Of a DNA stretch of 64,000 bases, positions 1 to 11,164 are shown in pieces; within the stretch, counting starts at the first letter, position 1, and every line of letters starts with the position of its first letter. The notes beneath the pieces were generated by a model that did no database searches, was not told the DNA's origin, and worked only from the letters and a program-made list of their open reading frames with translations. Both the position numbers and the translations under genes were made by a program. This DNA comes from Myoxocephalus aenaeus (lineage: Eukaryota > Chordata > Actinopteri > Perciformes > Cottidae), in assembly GCA_038501785.1 (NCBI GenBank), contig JBAMJR010000042.1, positions 1,425,001-1,489,000 of the forward strand, written 5' to 3'.

Positions 1-20
1 ACAGGATCACGCGTCCAGAC

Positions 21-202
21 CTCGCAGCAGTCTGGCTTCTGCTTCTCGAGCCTGCTTCAGGGCCAGCTCCTCCGTGACAGCGATGTAAGCATTCAGATGC
101 CGCGTCTTCTTGATGCGGTTCAGACACTTCCTGCAAAGCTCCGTCGGGGAGATTCTTCCCTCCCTGAGTGCCGCAGACACCTGGAGGACAATGATGTGAT
201 AC

Positions 203-254
<52 letters not shown>

Positions 255-964
255 TGAAGGGGGTTCTCAGTTATTCAGTTACTCAATAGACAATTTGACT
301 TAGATGTTATAGTAGGACAAGTAGTTGGAAAAGCATTCCTTATCTGCCTTCCTTAAAAATCCTATATCTTGAGTTCTGAGGTATTCTATCTGAGTTTATC
401 TAGTCATCCGTCATATTCCAATAATATATCGTCATATATATATAGTCATAAATATATGGGGTCATTCTACCATTACATTTATCTGCTAATACTTTGTACT
501 AAGCCTAAATAAACCTACTGCTACTTATAAGTAAAAAAAAAAAAAAAAAACATGATTATTTTGTCTTTATTTGACGGGACAAGTTCAGTGCACGAGCATA
601 TAAATGCACGAGCATATTTCGATAGAAGCTTTATAAAGCAACGTAGCTGAGCAGTGACGTTAACGTTAGCTAACGTTATATACTATCCTAGCTATATGAC
701 ATACATACAACTATGTAATGCAATGCATCTCGTTATGCAGACTGTGCAACAACCAGATATAACGTTTTTAAAACGGTCACCAGACAATATGTTATAGCTA
801 ATGCCAGTTAGGGAGGAAAAGTATCAGAAATCGATATTTTTCACCTAAGAAAGTTATGAATTGACAGCACAAACACGTCCGACTGCACTCAACAAACACG
901 GAGAACTGAGCTCTAAAAACACGCAAACAGTCGTACTAACCTCCCTTATCGTCAGGCCGAGCAT
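21..964 (-). CDS. qrsl1: qrsl1 (partial): mitochondrial glutamyl-tRNA(Gln) amidotransferase subunit A, exons 1-2
   Basis: Seen: on the minus strand an ATG at 964 opens an 8-codon exon (964-941, MLGLTIRE) ending at a GT donor (GTTAGT). A second exon starts after an AG at 180 and reads VSAALREGRISPTELCRKCL, then an LNAYIAVTEE-type stretch, to about position 21 (donor GTCTGG) or 11 (donor GTGATC). Exon 1 is 24 nt, so the junction is phase 0 and gives an MLGxxxREVSAAL start as in vertebrate QRSL1. Known: QRSL1 is the GatA-type amidase subunit of the mitochondrial GatCAB complex, which converts Glu-tRNA(Gln) to Gln-tRNA(Gln). Only the N-terminal part is here; the Ser-Ser-Lys amidase core lies beyond the left edge. 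It is head to head with rtn4ip1, as in human 6q21. A (GT)n tract sits just upstream of the exon 2 acceptor. The exact exon 2 donor is uncertain. Confidence 0.9.
205..253. repeat. (GT)n microsatellite in qrsl1 intron 1
   Basis: About 24 GT units. On the gene strand it is a CA tract ending about 25 nt before the exon 2 acceptor at 180, so it occupies the branch-point/polypyrimidine region. The rest of the intron (254-940) holds AT-rich sequence and an AATAAA followed by a 19-A run (about 507-551) that looks like a retroposed 3' end. Confidence 0.9.
694..940. repeat. qrsl1 intron 1 segment that is duplicated at 17.4 and 25.7 kb
   Basis: Sequence from about 694 up to the exon 1 donor closely matches 17426-17614 plus 25708-25760. 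Shared words include cgttatgcaga, gtgcaacaaccagatataac, gacagcacaaacacgtccga and tgcactcaacaaacacgg. This is the uninterrupted copy; the other is split by an 8 kb insertion. It may be a local duplication or an interspersed repeat that happens to lie in this intron. Confidence 0.75.
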
Positions 965-1351
965 ATTTAAAGTAATTCTGTGACAACCTCTCAAATTAAC
1001 AACAACCTTTGCAGGTTGTGCGGCACCAGCGGGCCGCCATGTTTGTTTCGATAATCAACGTCGAACAGCGCCTTTCGTGATTGGGCGGCCGCTGAGGAAC
1101 CCGCGCTCTGATTGGTGGGAAGACGGAGGGGGCGGGGCTGTTAAAATACATCGGTCGCGGAAACGGGCCAGAGGACGCTGATTTGAAATGAACATAAACA
1201 TTGGATTTACAGCCTTTATGGAAACGGCATGTTAGACTATTTACGTAAGAAAAAAACATGTTGACAGAATGTAGTTCGTGGCTTATAGAGAACTTCAATT
1301 TACAGTTCCACGAGTTTACCCGACAGTATTTAAGCGTGTAAGTGCTGCAAG
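965..1351. promoter_or_regulatory. bidirectional qrsl1/rtn4ip1 promoter
   Basis: The two start codons (964 minus, 1352 plus) are 387 bp apart and point away from each other. Between them are two ATTGG elements (1080-1084, 1111-1115; CCAAT boxes on the minus strand), a GC box (ggggcgggg near 1129-1138), and a YY1-like AACATGGCGGC on the minus strand (about 1031-1043). No convincing TATA box is present. This fits a CpG-type divergent promoter for two mitochondrial housekeeping genes. The sites are pattern matches only. Confidence 0.75.
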
Positions 1352-3655
1352 ATGAGTCATTTGAGACACTTGGTGTGCAGCGGGCGCTTGTTTCGCCACA
1401 GTAAAGTACCACGTGTGACCACCGCAGTTTGCTGCCATGGGAGTCAGAATAGACTGTTCAGTACTACCAAACGCAGCATGACTGTAATGCCCGCCTGGGT
1501 CATTGACAAATATGGAAGCAATGATGCGTTGCGGTTCACCAGAAATGCCAGTTTCCCCGTCATCAACTACCCTAACGAGGTCATTGTCCGAGTGCATTCA
1601 GCGGGACTTAACCCGCTTGACGTCAGCATGAGAGGTGAGTGACGAGCCCGTGTGCATGTTGACAGTGGCATCAGATGTTAACCTGCAGAATAGTGTTCAA
1701 TGTAGCGTTAATACAGTTGTACTGATTCCTCAGGTTACTCCGCAGGCCCCCGTGTAGTTAAAGTCACAGATATAGTGCCAGTTCTCACACATGTCATCTG
1801 AAACGTTGCCTAAGCAGGTGTTGACTGCATGAACCCACTTCCTGCCTCCTCAAAAGCCTTTGACCAGATTGACTTTCTCCAAGGTGTCTGACTGATTCCG
1901 GGACCCACAATGATGGATACAATTCTTGTGTTGCTCAGTTTAGAGACTGCATTAGATCCTATCTTACACTGTGAACCAGTATGTCGCCATTCTTCTTAAA
2001 AGTACTGGCCCTACCAATAGTTTTTTTTTTTAAACCTTTTTAATCTGATTTCACTTCACTGAAACTGCACTTACTAAAACACCTTGAACTTGAGGAGTAT
2101 AGCTGTGTATTTTTCACTTATATTTCCTAACATTCACAATATCAAATAATTACAGATGATTTGAGAAAAATTATTGGCAGATTGAATAATTATTAGTTGC
2201 AGGGACTTGATCCAGTGACTTGAACAAGAGAATGACTTTGGTGTCTCCCACATGATGTGCAATCTGAGGCTCTCTCCCCGCCAGATGGCTACGGGGCCGC
2301 GAGCCTGTCGATGAAGAGAGACCCTCTGAACATCAAGCAGTCCGGTGGCGAGTTCCCCCTCATCCTGGGGAGGGACGCGTCCGGGGTCATCATGGAGTGC
2401 GGCCTGGACGTGAAGCACTTCAGAGAGAGGGATGAGGTAAACGACGCAAAAAGCAACAGGCGGATTGAGGAAATTAGTTCAATAAAATTAATCTTTATCC
2501 ATTTTACAAGCAGAAATTACATTATTGAATGGTTTGAATCTATATTGGTGGCAACAGGTGGTTTAACATGGACAGACATGACCTGACATGCATATAGTGA
2601 GACACGCGTTACATTGAACAGAGGATAGGAGGTGAGGCAGTGTGGAAATATTTTTGTCTGTGGTTTGTTGTGAGTGTGCAATAAAATAAATAACCACATC
2701 TGAATGTAATAATGTCTCCCTGTTTTCATTAGAAAATTAAACAAACGATTGCTTGATTAATTTAGAAATGAGTTGGCGGATTAATTGATAAGGAGACTAA
2801 CTGCATGTTGGTAATACATCATACATATTATATTATAAATATAAATATTATTACATCATATTTATTTCTATTGTGAATGATTTTAGCTCTTGTTAGTTCT
2901 TTAGTTCATCCTCAACTGCCTCTCAAACACCTCATAATTCCTCTATTAGTCTTTTTCTTGGGGTGATATTCTGCTTTTTGGTCACCACCAGCACTAAAGA
3001 TAGTGACTCATTGTGTGACGTTGCACGTGTTCTACTTTTTATTTGATCCATCACTTCCCACGGACTAAACGATTGTGAACTAACTGTAGCAATGTGGACA
3101 CGCAGCTGTTTGGGTCTGTGGTTGATGAGTGTCTCCTCCAGGTGTGGGCGGCCATCCCACCGTGGAAGCAGGGCAGCTTGGCTGAATTCGTGGTGCTGAG
3201 TGCCAACGAGGTATTGTTCACCGATGTTGTTGTTGTTGAGGTTTGCCTCTTTCTCTGTGGATGTTTATTATGACATCAGCATCACTTCTGTGTGTTGAGT
3301 TTCCTTATTTGTTCATCCACTTTGGTGTCACATTTTATTTATGGACCTGTGACGATAGAACATGAAGTTTAAGTCTGAAACATTTGTTATGAAAGTACTT
3401 TGATGAAGTAATTCGTACTGTAATAGTATTTAGGTCATTTTTAAAAGGGCGACTAGTAATTTGTAACCTGCTACATTTAAAAAGTCCCAACACTGATTTC
3501 TTGATGTGTGATGTGCTCAGGTATCCCACAAACCAAAGTCACTGAGCCACGTAGAGGCAGCAGCCGTTCCCTATGTGGCAGCCACGGCCTGGTCGGCTCT
3601 GGTCAACACCGGTGGGCTCAGCAAGGACAACTGTGCCAAGAAGCGGTGAGGGGAT

Positions 3656-3696
<41 letters not shown>

Positions 3697-6606
3697 CTGT
3701 GCAACAATGGTGAAGAAAACGTCAGCGACACATTCATAATCATGCATGTCTGCTCCCCCCCCCCCTTCCTCGCTCTTTCCTGCAGGATTTTGATCCTCGG
3801 TGGGTCCGGGGGAGTGGGAACGTTTGCTATACAGGTGAGGGATGAAGGGGAGGATAATCAAGCCCAGAAGAGCCACGTTAGAAACAAACATATCATCATA
3901 CACGGATCATGAAATACACATCCGTGTAATGAAGTCTCTTTGGCCCGCCGGGTGTCAGACTGCCACACACACTTTGCCTGGTGCCCTGATTACACAGACG
4001 TGCCCCTTGACCTCATCATTTATACATTCTGTGTGCTTCTTAAACCGTCGGGTAACACTCTGATCGCCACAAATAACCTTAAACGTGTCTTTGTTTCGTA
4101 ATCGGACGTCAAATGATGCAACAACAAAACAGCTGATACTCTCATTTGCGTCCAGATGCTGAAGGCTTGGGGAGCCCACGTGACCGTCACCTGCTCCCAG
4201 AATGCAGAGCAGTTTGTGAGGGGCCTGGGGGCGGACCACGTGGTGGACTACACCGCCGGGCCTGTCGAGGAGCCGCTCGGCGCGCTGGAGAAGTGAGAGG
4301 ATCCCGTGTGCGTGTGCGTGTGCGTGTGGCAACTCACTAGTTTGGGAACTAACTTAATCGCACTCAGACTCAATCTCCCTCCCAACCACCTTTTTATTAA
4401 CTCACCTCCAACTTCTCCCTTTCGTTTACTTTGTCTTTAACGCCCAGTGACTCGTGTAAGTATCTTTGCTTGTTTTCACAAACCGAACCCTTCTCCCCCT
4501 CAAGATTCGACCTGATCCTGGATAACGTTGGGGGGGACACGGAGCGATGGGCGCTGAATCTGCTTAAGCCTTGGTGTGGTGCCAAGTTTGTCACCCTTGT
4601 CACACCATTCCTCCAGAACACCGACAGGCTGGGCATTGCTGACGGCATGATGCAGAATGCCGCCACGGTGGCCACCAAAGCCATCAAGGTAATCTTGATG
4701 GAATAACACTGACCTGTGTCTCGTATCCAGATATGATTTGACCGGATCACATTTACACCTGGTATTAAGTGTCTCAGTTTCCACGTTGAGGTCCGATCGT
4801 TCTGTCCAGCTCAAACAAGCGGACGTCACATCCTCCTCCACCCATTCGCTCAGCCACTGCTTCATGAAGGCTCGGTTGTGATGGGAATTGATCCAAATGC
4901 ACCATGTTGATTGCATTACGCAAGGATGCATGAATGCTACACATTGCTGCTCGTAGGTGTTGTAGGAATAGGAGTATTTACATTTAATTCAGCAGAGATG
5001 TCCTGGTTCGATTTCTTCCAGGAAAATACCTTTATATTCTATCGCCAGTCTCAATCTAAAAAATGACCCTGCAAAAACATCACAACATCATCAGATGGTT
5101 CGGTTAGGCTGCGTTTACGTACACTACATGGCCAAATGTGTGTGGTGAGAGCAGATAACACCCATATGTAATTACTGAACACCTCATTTCACAACCATCA
5201 GCATTAATCTGCTGCTGTAACAGCCTCAGTTTCTTGAAGAAGGCGTTCCACAAGATTTGAAACCTGGCTTAATGGATTTGGTTGTGCTTAGCTTGGTCCA
5301 GTTCACCCCAGAGGTGTTGGATGAGTTTAGGGTTCAGTCAAGTTTCTCCACACCCAACAGCAAGACTATTTCTTGCTGGAGTTTGTTTGTGCACCTGGTA
5401 ATTGTTGTGGTGTAACCAGGCGGGAACCTCCGGTTCTGCCAAGTGAAGCCAATAGATAGTGTCTTAAAACTTGCGTTGTCTCAATCTCTAGTTTCAAGTC
5501 TTCCTCAAGGGGCAGCTGTAGGAGAGTGGTCGTTCTGAAACCACAAGGTAGCCGGCTCGATCCCCATAGTTCACATGTCGAAGTGTCCTTGAGTAAGATA
5601 CTGAACTGCCAGTTGCTCTCCGGTTGCTTCAAGGCTGCCTACTGCTCCTGAATTACTAAGTATGGGTTAAAATGGAGAAAACAAATTTCCCCACTGTGGG
5701 ACTAATTAAAACAATACAGCATGATGGTCCATTTAGAGTCAAATAGACCATAAAGCAGAGTAAGCTTTAGGCCGGGCTTACTGTTATTGACAGGTCACTT
5801 CCGCTACCAGAGCTGTATACGTCACTCCTCCACATTCCAAATATGGTAAATTCTGTTCATTGGTTGCAAAAAAACCACATGGCGATAATTCAAGATGGCG
5901 AAGGCAAAATCTGCGAACTCAAGGCTTCAAAACGTCAGTCCACAAACCAATGGGTGAAGCACGATGACTATGTCAGACTACGGTCGAGACGGGAAGGGGC
6001 CTTCTCCGGACTATTGCCACAAAGTTGGAAGTAGCCTAAAATATGTTTGTTTGCTATAGCATCACAATTTCCTTTCACTGGCAAAAAGGGGCCTCGACCA
6101 AACACTCACCGGGGGACAGAACAGTGGTGTCCACATACTTTTGGCCGTGTACTGTAAGTCTGAGAATAAATAATGCCTTTGCTTCCTTTTACAAATTTGA
6201 TTTGCAGTATTAACAAAACTAGAAAATGCAAAGAGCAATCGTGATTAGAGAATCACACAATTTAGTGGTCTGATCTAAAAAATAAAAATAAAACAGTTGA
6301 GTTGAACTGTGTGAAGCCGTTTCCCTTCAAGAAGGATCATCAATACCACAGGCTTTGCGAGATCTTTCCAGTCACCATGGCTACAGTGCTTCTCAGTCTC
6401 CATCACCAGTGTGATGACCTCTGACTTCATTAATGCTTTTGCAGAACATTAATGGTGTGTTATGGTTGGGACGCATTTAGAATAGGACACGTTTAACTCC
6501 CATCCCACTCCCAGAGCTCAGTACATTTGGTGGTATCCTGTCAGCGTGCACGCTGCGGTGAGCATCATGCAGAGCCAAGCTTGCATGCAGTGCACTTGTG
6601 GCTGGC

Positions 6607-6637
<31 letters not shown>

Positions 6638-9600
6638 CGCGTGTGTGCGTGCGTGTGTCTGTGTGTCTGTGTGTCACATCCGTGCATTACCATCACTACG
6701 TCTTTCCACTCAAGTCCTAACCACACAATCCACAGTATAGACTGACTCGAGTCGTGTCGCCTTTGTTCGTTGAGTCTGAACACCTCTACGTCCTTCTTGG
6801 TTCAAAGATTGGTTACAGCTAAAGGCCAAATTCGAGTCAAATGCAGAGAATAATTTCCCCAAGGGGATTAATAAAGTGCATGTTTCTTTTTCTTTCTTTC
6901 TTTCTTTCTTTCTTAAGTAACAAGGAAACTGTGCCTTGACACATTTCTACCTGAAACAGGACGTGAGGCGGAGTAACGCGTGGGGAACTTCAGTTGTTCC
7001 AAAGTGTCAGAAAGTTTCCAAAGGCTTCGCTCATTATATTTGGCTGGCCCATATTCTGGACTCCCAAATCTTAATTCTAGCCACAGTGACACGGGTAATG
7101 GAAACTGGATCGTGGTTTTAGTTTTTTAAGAGAGGAAAAAGACGGCAGACGGACAAAGCTAACGTCTAGCGGCGGAACATGGTATGGAGGACTTTCTCAG
7201 GATCTGCTGGAGACCAAAACAGACCTTAGATAACGGCATATGAATGCAGAATCATCAGGCAGCTGTGCAAGATTTTGGCATCGGAAGCGTTCTGGTTTCG
7301 TAGTCCGAGTAGTATTAACCAATCATGTTTGAGCGGGCTTTGGGTGCATGCGGGTAAACCGTCCTCATGGAGAGCAAAAGAGGTGGAACGCGTTAGCCGA
7401 AATGCAATCTCAGAACCCACCAGCTATCGTCTGATGTTATTTAGCTTTTAATTGGTTTAAAATTGTGACCGGTGCACAGAGGAGGAAGTCTTGGCTTGGA
7501 TATCCGATGGCAAGACCGGAACGCCCAAAATATTGTTTGTTGCCCCCTGAGGCTAAATCGTGATCAGACCAATAGCCGGTGGGTTGAGAGATCGGACGGA
7601 GTGAGAATATTGGAGTTGACTAACATGTGCCCCATAACAATGTTATGAGGTGAATATGGGTTGTGTTTTGCCACTATACCAAAGTACAACCTCACAGAGC
7701 CCCTGAACCTTTCTTTTATTACTCATGAACTGGAAACTTAAGAAAAGGAGCGTGGATGGAGGATTGTAACGGCCGGGACAGCCCCAGCGAAACTTGCCCT
7801 TTTTCTTGCCAAAAGAAGAATTCAGTGACTCTGCTAAACCCAGGAGTTGTTTTCCACACAACACCTTTTAACTGTAGGATTAAAACCTTAGTAGCAGCTG
7901 CATGTTTTTGTTCCATTATACTCTCATTTCACTGGCCACTAAATGTATTCACATCCTTTCCAGCATGTAAAGAAAGTGTAGACTTCCTTCTTCCTCTGCT
8001 TCAGATCCTGAACCCTTTCCTCTTCCGCTGCGTGTCACCAGACAGTGTAACGCCGCCTCACAACACCACGTGGCCCACATTCCCCCGCGTGAAGCTGAAC
8101 GCCCTCAATAGACTTGTGATGGAGCTCAGCTGATCAAAAGAATATAATACACAAGTACGACTGAGTGAATTTACAGCTGCATTGTCTTATTAGCACCCAC
8201 ACTACACCCCCTAAACCAGTGGTTCTCAACTGGTCTGGCTCCGGGACCCACTATCACCCCTGAATGACAAGCCGCGACCCAAATCGAGGAACATTCTTAA
8301 CTTCTCCAATGTATGTAATGAAAAGATGGTGCAGTTTGAACCTGAGATAGTACAGAATATGTATGCTAACACAAAAACAAGTTTAATAACCAAAACGAGC
8401 AGCTGGTGGCGACGATAGAGAGGGAACTATTCCCTTTTACACTCAATTAGCTGCATTTTAATTAAAAGACTAAAACTGCATCTTCAGGACACGAGGTATT
8501 ACAACATATATAACAATTCAGAATCTTCAGCTATTTTTAAACAGACTCAACAGCTTTCATGCACAAACAATCCAACAACTAAGAAGTAGTTTCAAAAAGA
8601 CTGAAATGACCTAACTTTAACTGAGAACACACACTCACTGAATCTATGACAAACACTTTACTGTGGAACACGTCACTGTGTTGAGGAGCAGCTTTTCCAC
8701 TAACTCAAAATAAATTAAACAAAAGTGGAATTCAAAAGTATTCATATATACAACATTAACTTCTCTTGTGATTACCTCATCAGTAAATACTGAAAAACAT
8801 TGTGCTTTACAGAACATTAAGCAGCACTCAATTCTCCTCCCAACCCCAGAGTTTTTTCCTGTCATGCAGGCAGCGCCATCAGTTGTCAATGTGATATTCA
8901 GTAGGCTGTTTAATTTAATTATCCTAAAAACCCAGAGTCTCCCTCATATCAGGATGGTTTGACCCAACCTGGCCCACGCTGCTGAAAACATGGAGGGACA
9001 AGTGCAAAACCAGTTGAAACCAGAGCCGGCAAAATAAAAATAAAAAAAACACCAGTTGAGAATCACTGCCCTAAACAATCTGTGAGCGATTATTTAGACT
9101 GACGTAGCAGAAGTGTACGCCGCAGAATAAAAACAAGTACCGGTAATAAAAAGAATGTGAGATGTAACTTGTAGGTTTAAAGACAGGAAGTGGTGTGCAC
9201 CACCAGGACTCTCACCTCCTGAGACACACACACACTAGCGCCGACAGCTGGCTTGGTTGTCACAGTGTCCTCGTTTCTGAATGAGTCCTGAAGGAGACGC
9301 GTTCAGTAACTCCTTTATATGTCATTATTACAAAGGAAAAGCAAGATTAATGAAGACCACACTGTAACTTATCTGACAAAGTACACTAGCTAGGGCTACA
9401 GACTGATAGTTATTACTATTATTAATGTATCCTGTACAACAAGAAGTAACAAGTTCCTACTGCTTGGATGTAGGAAGAGAGTAAAAGAAGTGGTGAAAAG
9501 AAGAAGTTTGGGATGAGTATATTTTAGATGTCTCACAGTAACGTGATCAGTTCAACACGACTTCAGTGTCCTGTTTTATTGTGAAGTCCTTGTATTGTGT

Positions 9601-11008
9601 GTCCTCTGTGTTCCCTGCACTTCCTGCCCCTGTGATTGTCCGTGATTGTCTGTCTGCCTTGTCCCTGATTGTGTATTCCCTAGACCTGTGCCTCATTACC
9701 GTCCTCTTGTATTTAAACCCCGTTTGTCTCATGTCCCCTTGTCGGATTGTACTGTGTGTTACCGCGTGTTCCTCTGTCCGTGTGAGTAAGTCTGGCAACC
9801 TCTCTGTTTTTAAGTTAGCGTTTTTTAAGCCTGTTCTTGAGTTTTGTTTTGGACAATAAATTGACTTTGAATTGTTGCAACGGCATTTGGGTCCACTCCT
9901 TCATACCAGATCCTGACATTCAGACTGTACTCAACAACAGTGAAGTGTCTGCTATGCACACAACCAGACACGTTTTAATTTCCCCCCTTTTCTCTCCTGT
10001 TTTCTTGTAGCACCTCGTCAAAGGAGTTCACTACCGCTGGGGGTTCTTTGTACCTAGCGGTCCTGCGTTGGATGAAATAAGGGAAATGGTGGATGCAGGA
10101 CAGGTACAGTACCAGAAGTATTAACTGTTAATTCAATTCAGTTTATTTTATATAGCCCAACATCACAAATACAAGTTTGCCTCAGAGGGCTTTACAATCT
10201 GTACACATAACATCCCTGTCCCGGGACCTCACATCGGATCAGGAAAAACTCCCCTAAAAAGATAGTAAAATCCCTTTCACAGGGAAAAAAGGGAAGAAAC
10301 CTGAGGGAGAGCAACAGAGGAGGATCCCTCTCCCCGGATGGACAGAAGCAATAGATGTCATGTGGCCAGAATGAATAGCGGAGTTACAGCACATTACATG
10401 AATATGACAGAAATGAATCATATAATGAGTAGTAGTAGTTAAGGGGCTGGCAGTGAACTGACACCAGTTAGTGTGTCACCACGTGCACATCTGGGGATAC
10501 ATTGGGCTCTTTTGGCTTGAAGCATCAGAGGAATTTAATTCACTTTGTGGTACAGCATAAAAAAAAAAGATTCTAGTGAAACATCCCTTGCTAGAAAAGC
10601 TGGCGTTCACATCCACAGAACACAACGTCTACCAGTTTTCATTGGCGCTACTTCCTGCTGAAGGAGTTGTGCCTTCAACAAAGGATTGGTGATGGATTAC
10701 ATTGTGATATATAGTATGCATTTAAACTGGGATTATCACTGTCTACACTAATAACGCCCCTCTATCTGTCTTCAGTTCATTGAAGGCTTCATCTGAAAAC
10801 TCCCTCACTGATATTGTAATGCACAATAGTTTAGAATGGGGCTCGTTTGACCTCTGTTTGACCTCTATGTGCTCTCTACCAGATTCGGGCAGTGGTGGAG
10901 GACACTTTCAGCTTTTCCCAGGTTCCTCAGGCCTTTGAGAAGATGGAGAAAGGTCACGCTCGTGGAAAGACGGTGGTGCAGATCAGCAAAGAGGGAGACG
11001 ACTCGTAG
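1352..11008 (+). CDS. rtn4ip1: rtn4ip1: reticulon-4-interacting protein 1, mitochondrial (complete, 9 exons)
   Basis: Exons chosen by eye with GT/AG borders and kept frame: 1352-1634, 2285-2436, 3142-3210, 3521-3645, 3786-3834, 4156-4292, 4505-4688, 10011-10103, 10883-11008. They sum to 1218 nt, 405 codons plus TAG; human is about 396. The start has an R/S/T-rich, acid-poor leader typical of a mitochondrial presequence, followed by the family signature VMPAWVIDKYG (here TVMPAWVIDKYGSNDALRF). A GroES-like domain comes next, with LGRDASGVIMECGLDVK. Then follows a Rossmann nucleotide-binding loop (ILGGSGGVGTFAIQ, exon 5), FDLILDNVGGDTERWA (exon 7), and the C-terminal GVHYRWGFF and KGHARGKTVV motifs (exons 8-9). 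Known: a medium-chain dehydrogenase/reductase family protein (OPA10 in human) linked to respiratory complex I assembly and coenzyme Q synthesis. Intron 7 is 5.3 kb and repeat-filled; other introns are short. AATAAA at 11159-11164 is a likely poly(A) signal. Confidence 0.97.
3659..3694. repeat. (CA)n microsatellite in rtn4ip1 intron 4
   Basis: About 18 CA units, starting 13 bp after the exon 4 donor inside an intron of only 140 bp, so length change here alters a large share of the intron. Confidence 0.9.
5490..5715 (+). mobile_element. tRNA-derived SINE
   Basis: A B-box-like ggctcgatccc (near 5552) follows a weak A-box-like tgtaggagagtgg. The tRNA-like head is followed by the cgaagtgtccttgagtaag segment common in teleost SINEs, and a tail reading ccccactgtgggactaatt. 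Boundaries are approximate. A related tail (ccccaaggggattaataaag) with a (TTTC)n end lies at 6856-6914. Confidence 0.6.
5721..6000 (+). repeat. interspersed repeat, copy 1 (second copy near 31.6 kb)
   Basis: Shares gatggtccatttagagtcaa, agaccataaagcag, attgacaggtc, aactcgaggcttcaaa-type and cagtccacraac words with 31575-31900. The family is not identified. The reading frame at 5843 is a shadow of this repeat. Confidence 0.65.
6605..6675. repeat. (TG)n/(CG)(TG) compound microsatellite, rtn4ip1 intron 7
   Basis: A pure TG run followed by interrupted tgcgtg and tctgtg units. It generates several overlapping cysteine/valine or histidine/threonine reading frames that are not genes. Confidence 0.9.
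6884..6914. repeat. (TTTC)n tail
   Basis: A short tetranucleotide run directly after an aaggggattaataaag SINE-type 3' tail, in rtn4ip1 intron 7. The stretch from 6915 to 8004 shows no clear gene. Confidence 0.75.
8005..8133 (+). other. possible cryptic/alternative terminal exon in rtn4ip1 intron 7
   Basis: A pyrimidine-rich tract ending in cttcag (8004) precedes an open stretch reading ILNPFLFRCVSP through to a TGA at 8131-8133 (42 codons). Joined in phase 0 after exon 7 it would replace the conserved C-terminus. I recognise no homology and no nearby poly(A) signal is strong, so this is likely chance. Confidence 0.15.
8217..9068. mobile_element. hAT element remnant (852 bp) with perfect 8-bp target-site duplication
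   Basis: The terminal repeats are cagtggttctcaactggt and, at the right end, the reverse complement of cagtgattctcaactggt (one mismatch in 18). The 8-bp duplication ccctaaac flanks both ends (8209-8216, 9069-9076), the hAT hallmark. On the minus strand a fragment reading TTDGAACMTGKNSGV (near 8840-8889) resembles the hAT transposase DGA.xMTG motif. It is therefore an internally deleted, degenerate hAT copy, not a gene. Confidence 0.92.
10130..10375. repeat. teleost interspersed repeat in rtn4ip1 intron 8
   Basis: Begins attcaattcagtttattt and contains ggaaaaactccc and gggaagaaacctgagg words that recur in many teleost genomes (recalled, not searched). Class not assigned. It occupies about a third of the 779-bp intron 8. 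Confidence 0.55.
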
Positions 11009-11158
11009 CACTGACTGTACATCTTTATGTACTCGTGGAAGAATAACTCATTTGAATGCAAGGTTTTCACTTATTGGATCCACGGTTGCAAACAAGGTAC
11101 CAGAACAAGGTTACTGCTTCTTATCCATGGGTTTGTCGCTTTTTTTACTGGCTTGAAA

Positions 11159-11164
11159 AATAAA
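11159..11164 (+). terminator. rtn4ip1 poly(A) signal
   Basis: AATAAA 151 bp after the rtn4ip1 stop, followed by T-rich sequence. It is the first canonical hexamer downstream. Confidence 0.75.

Larger units (their letters stand above)
5122..6154. mobile_element. Tc1/mariner-type non-autonomous element, TA target duplication, with nested inserts
   Basis: The left end cactacatggccaaatgtgtg and the right end (reverse complement cagtacacggccaaaagtatg) form imperfect terminal inverted repeats. Each is bordered by TA (5120-5121 and 6155-6156). The interior appears interrupted by a SINE (about 5490-5715) and a second repeat (5721-6000). No transposase coding is visible, so it is a MITE-like derivative inside rtn4ip1 intron 7. 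Confidence 0.7.

Noticed and set aside
97..303. Plus-strand open frame through a (GT)n tract
   Set aside because: It is antisense to qrsl1 exon 2 and extended by the microsatellite; no homology.
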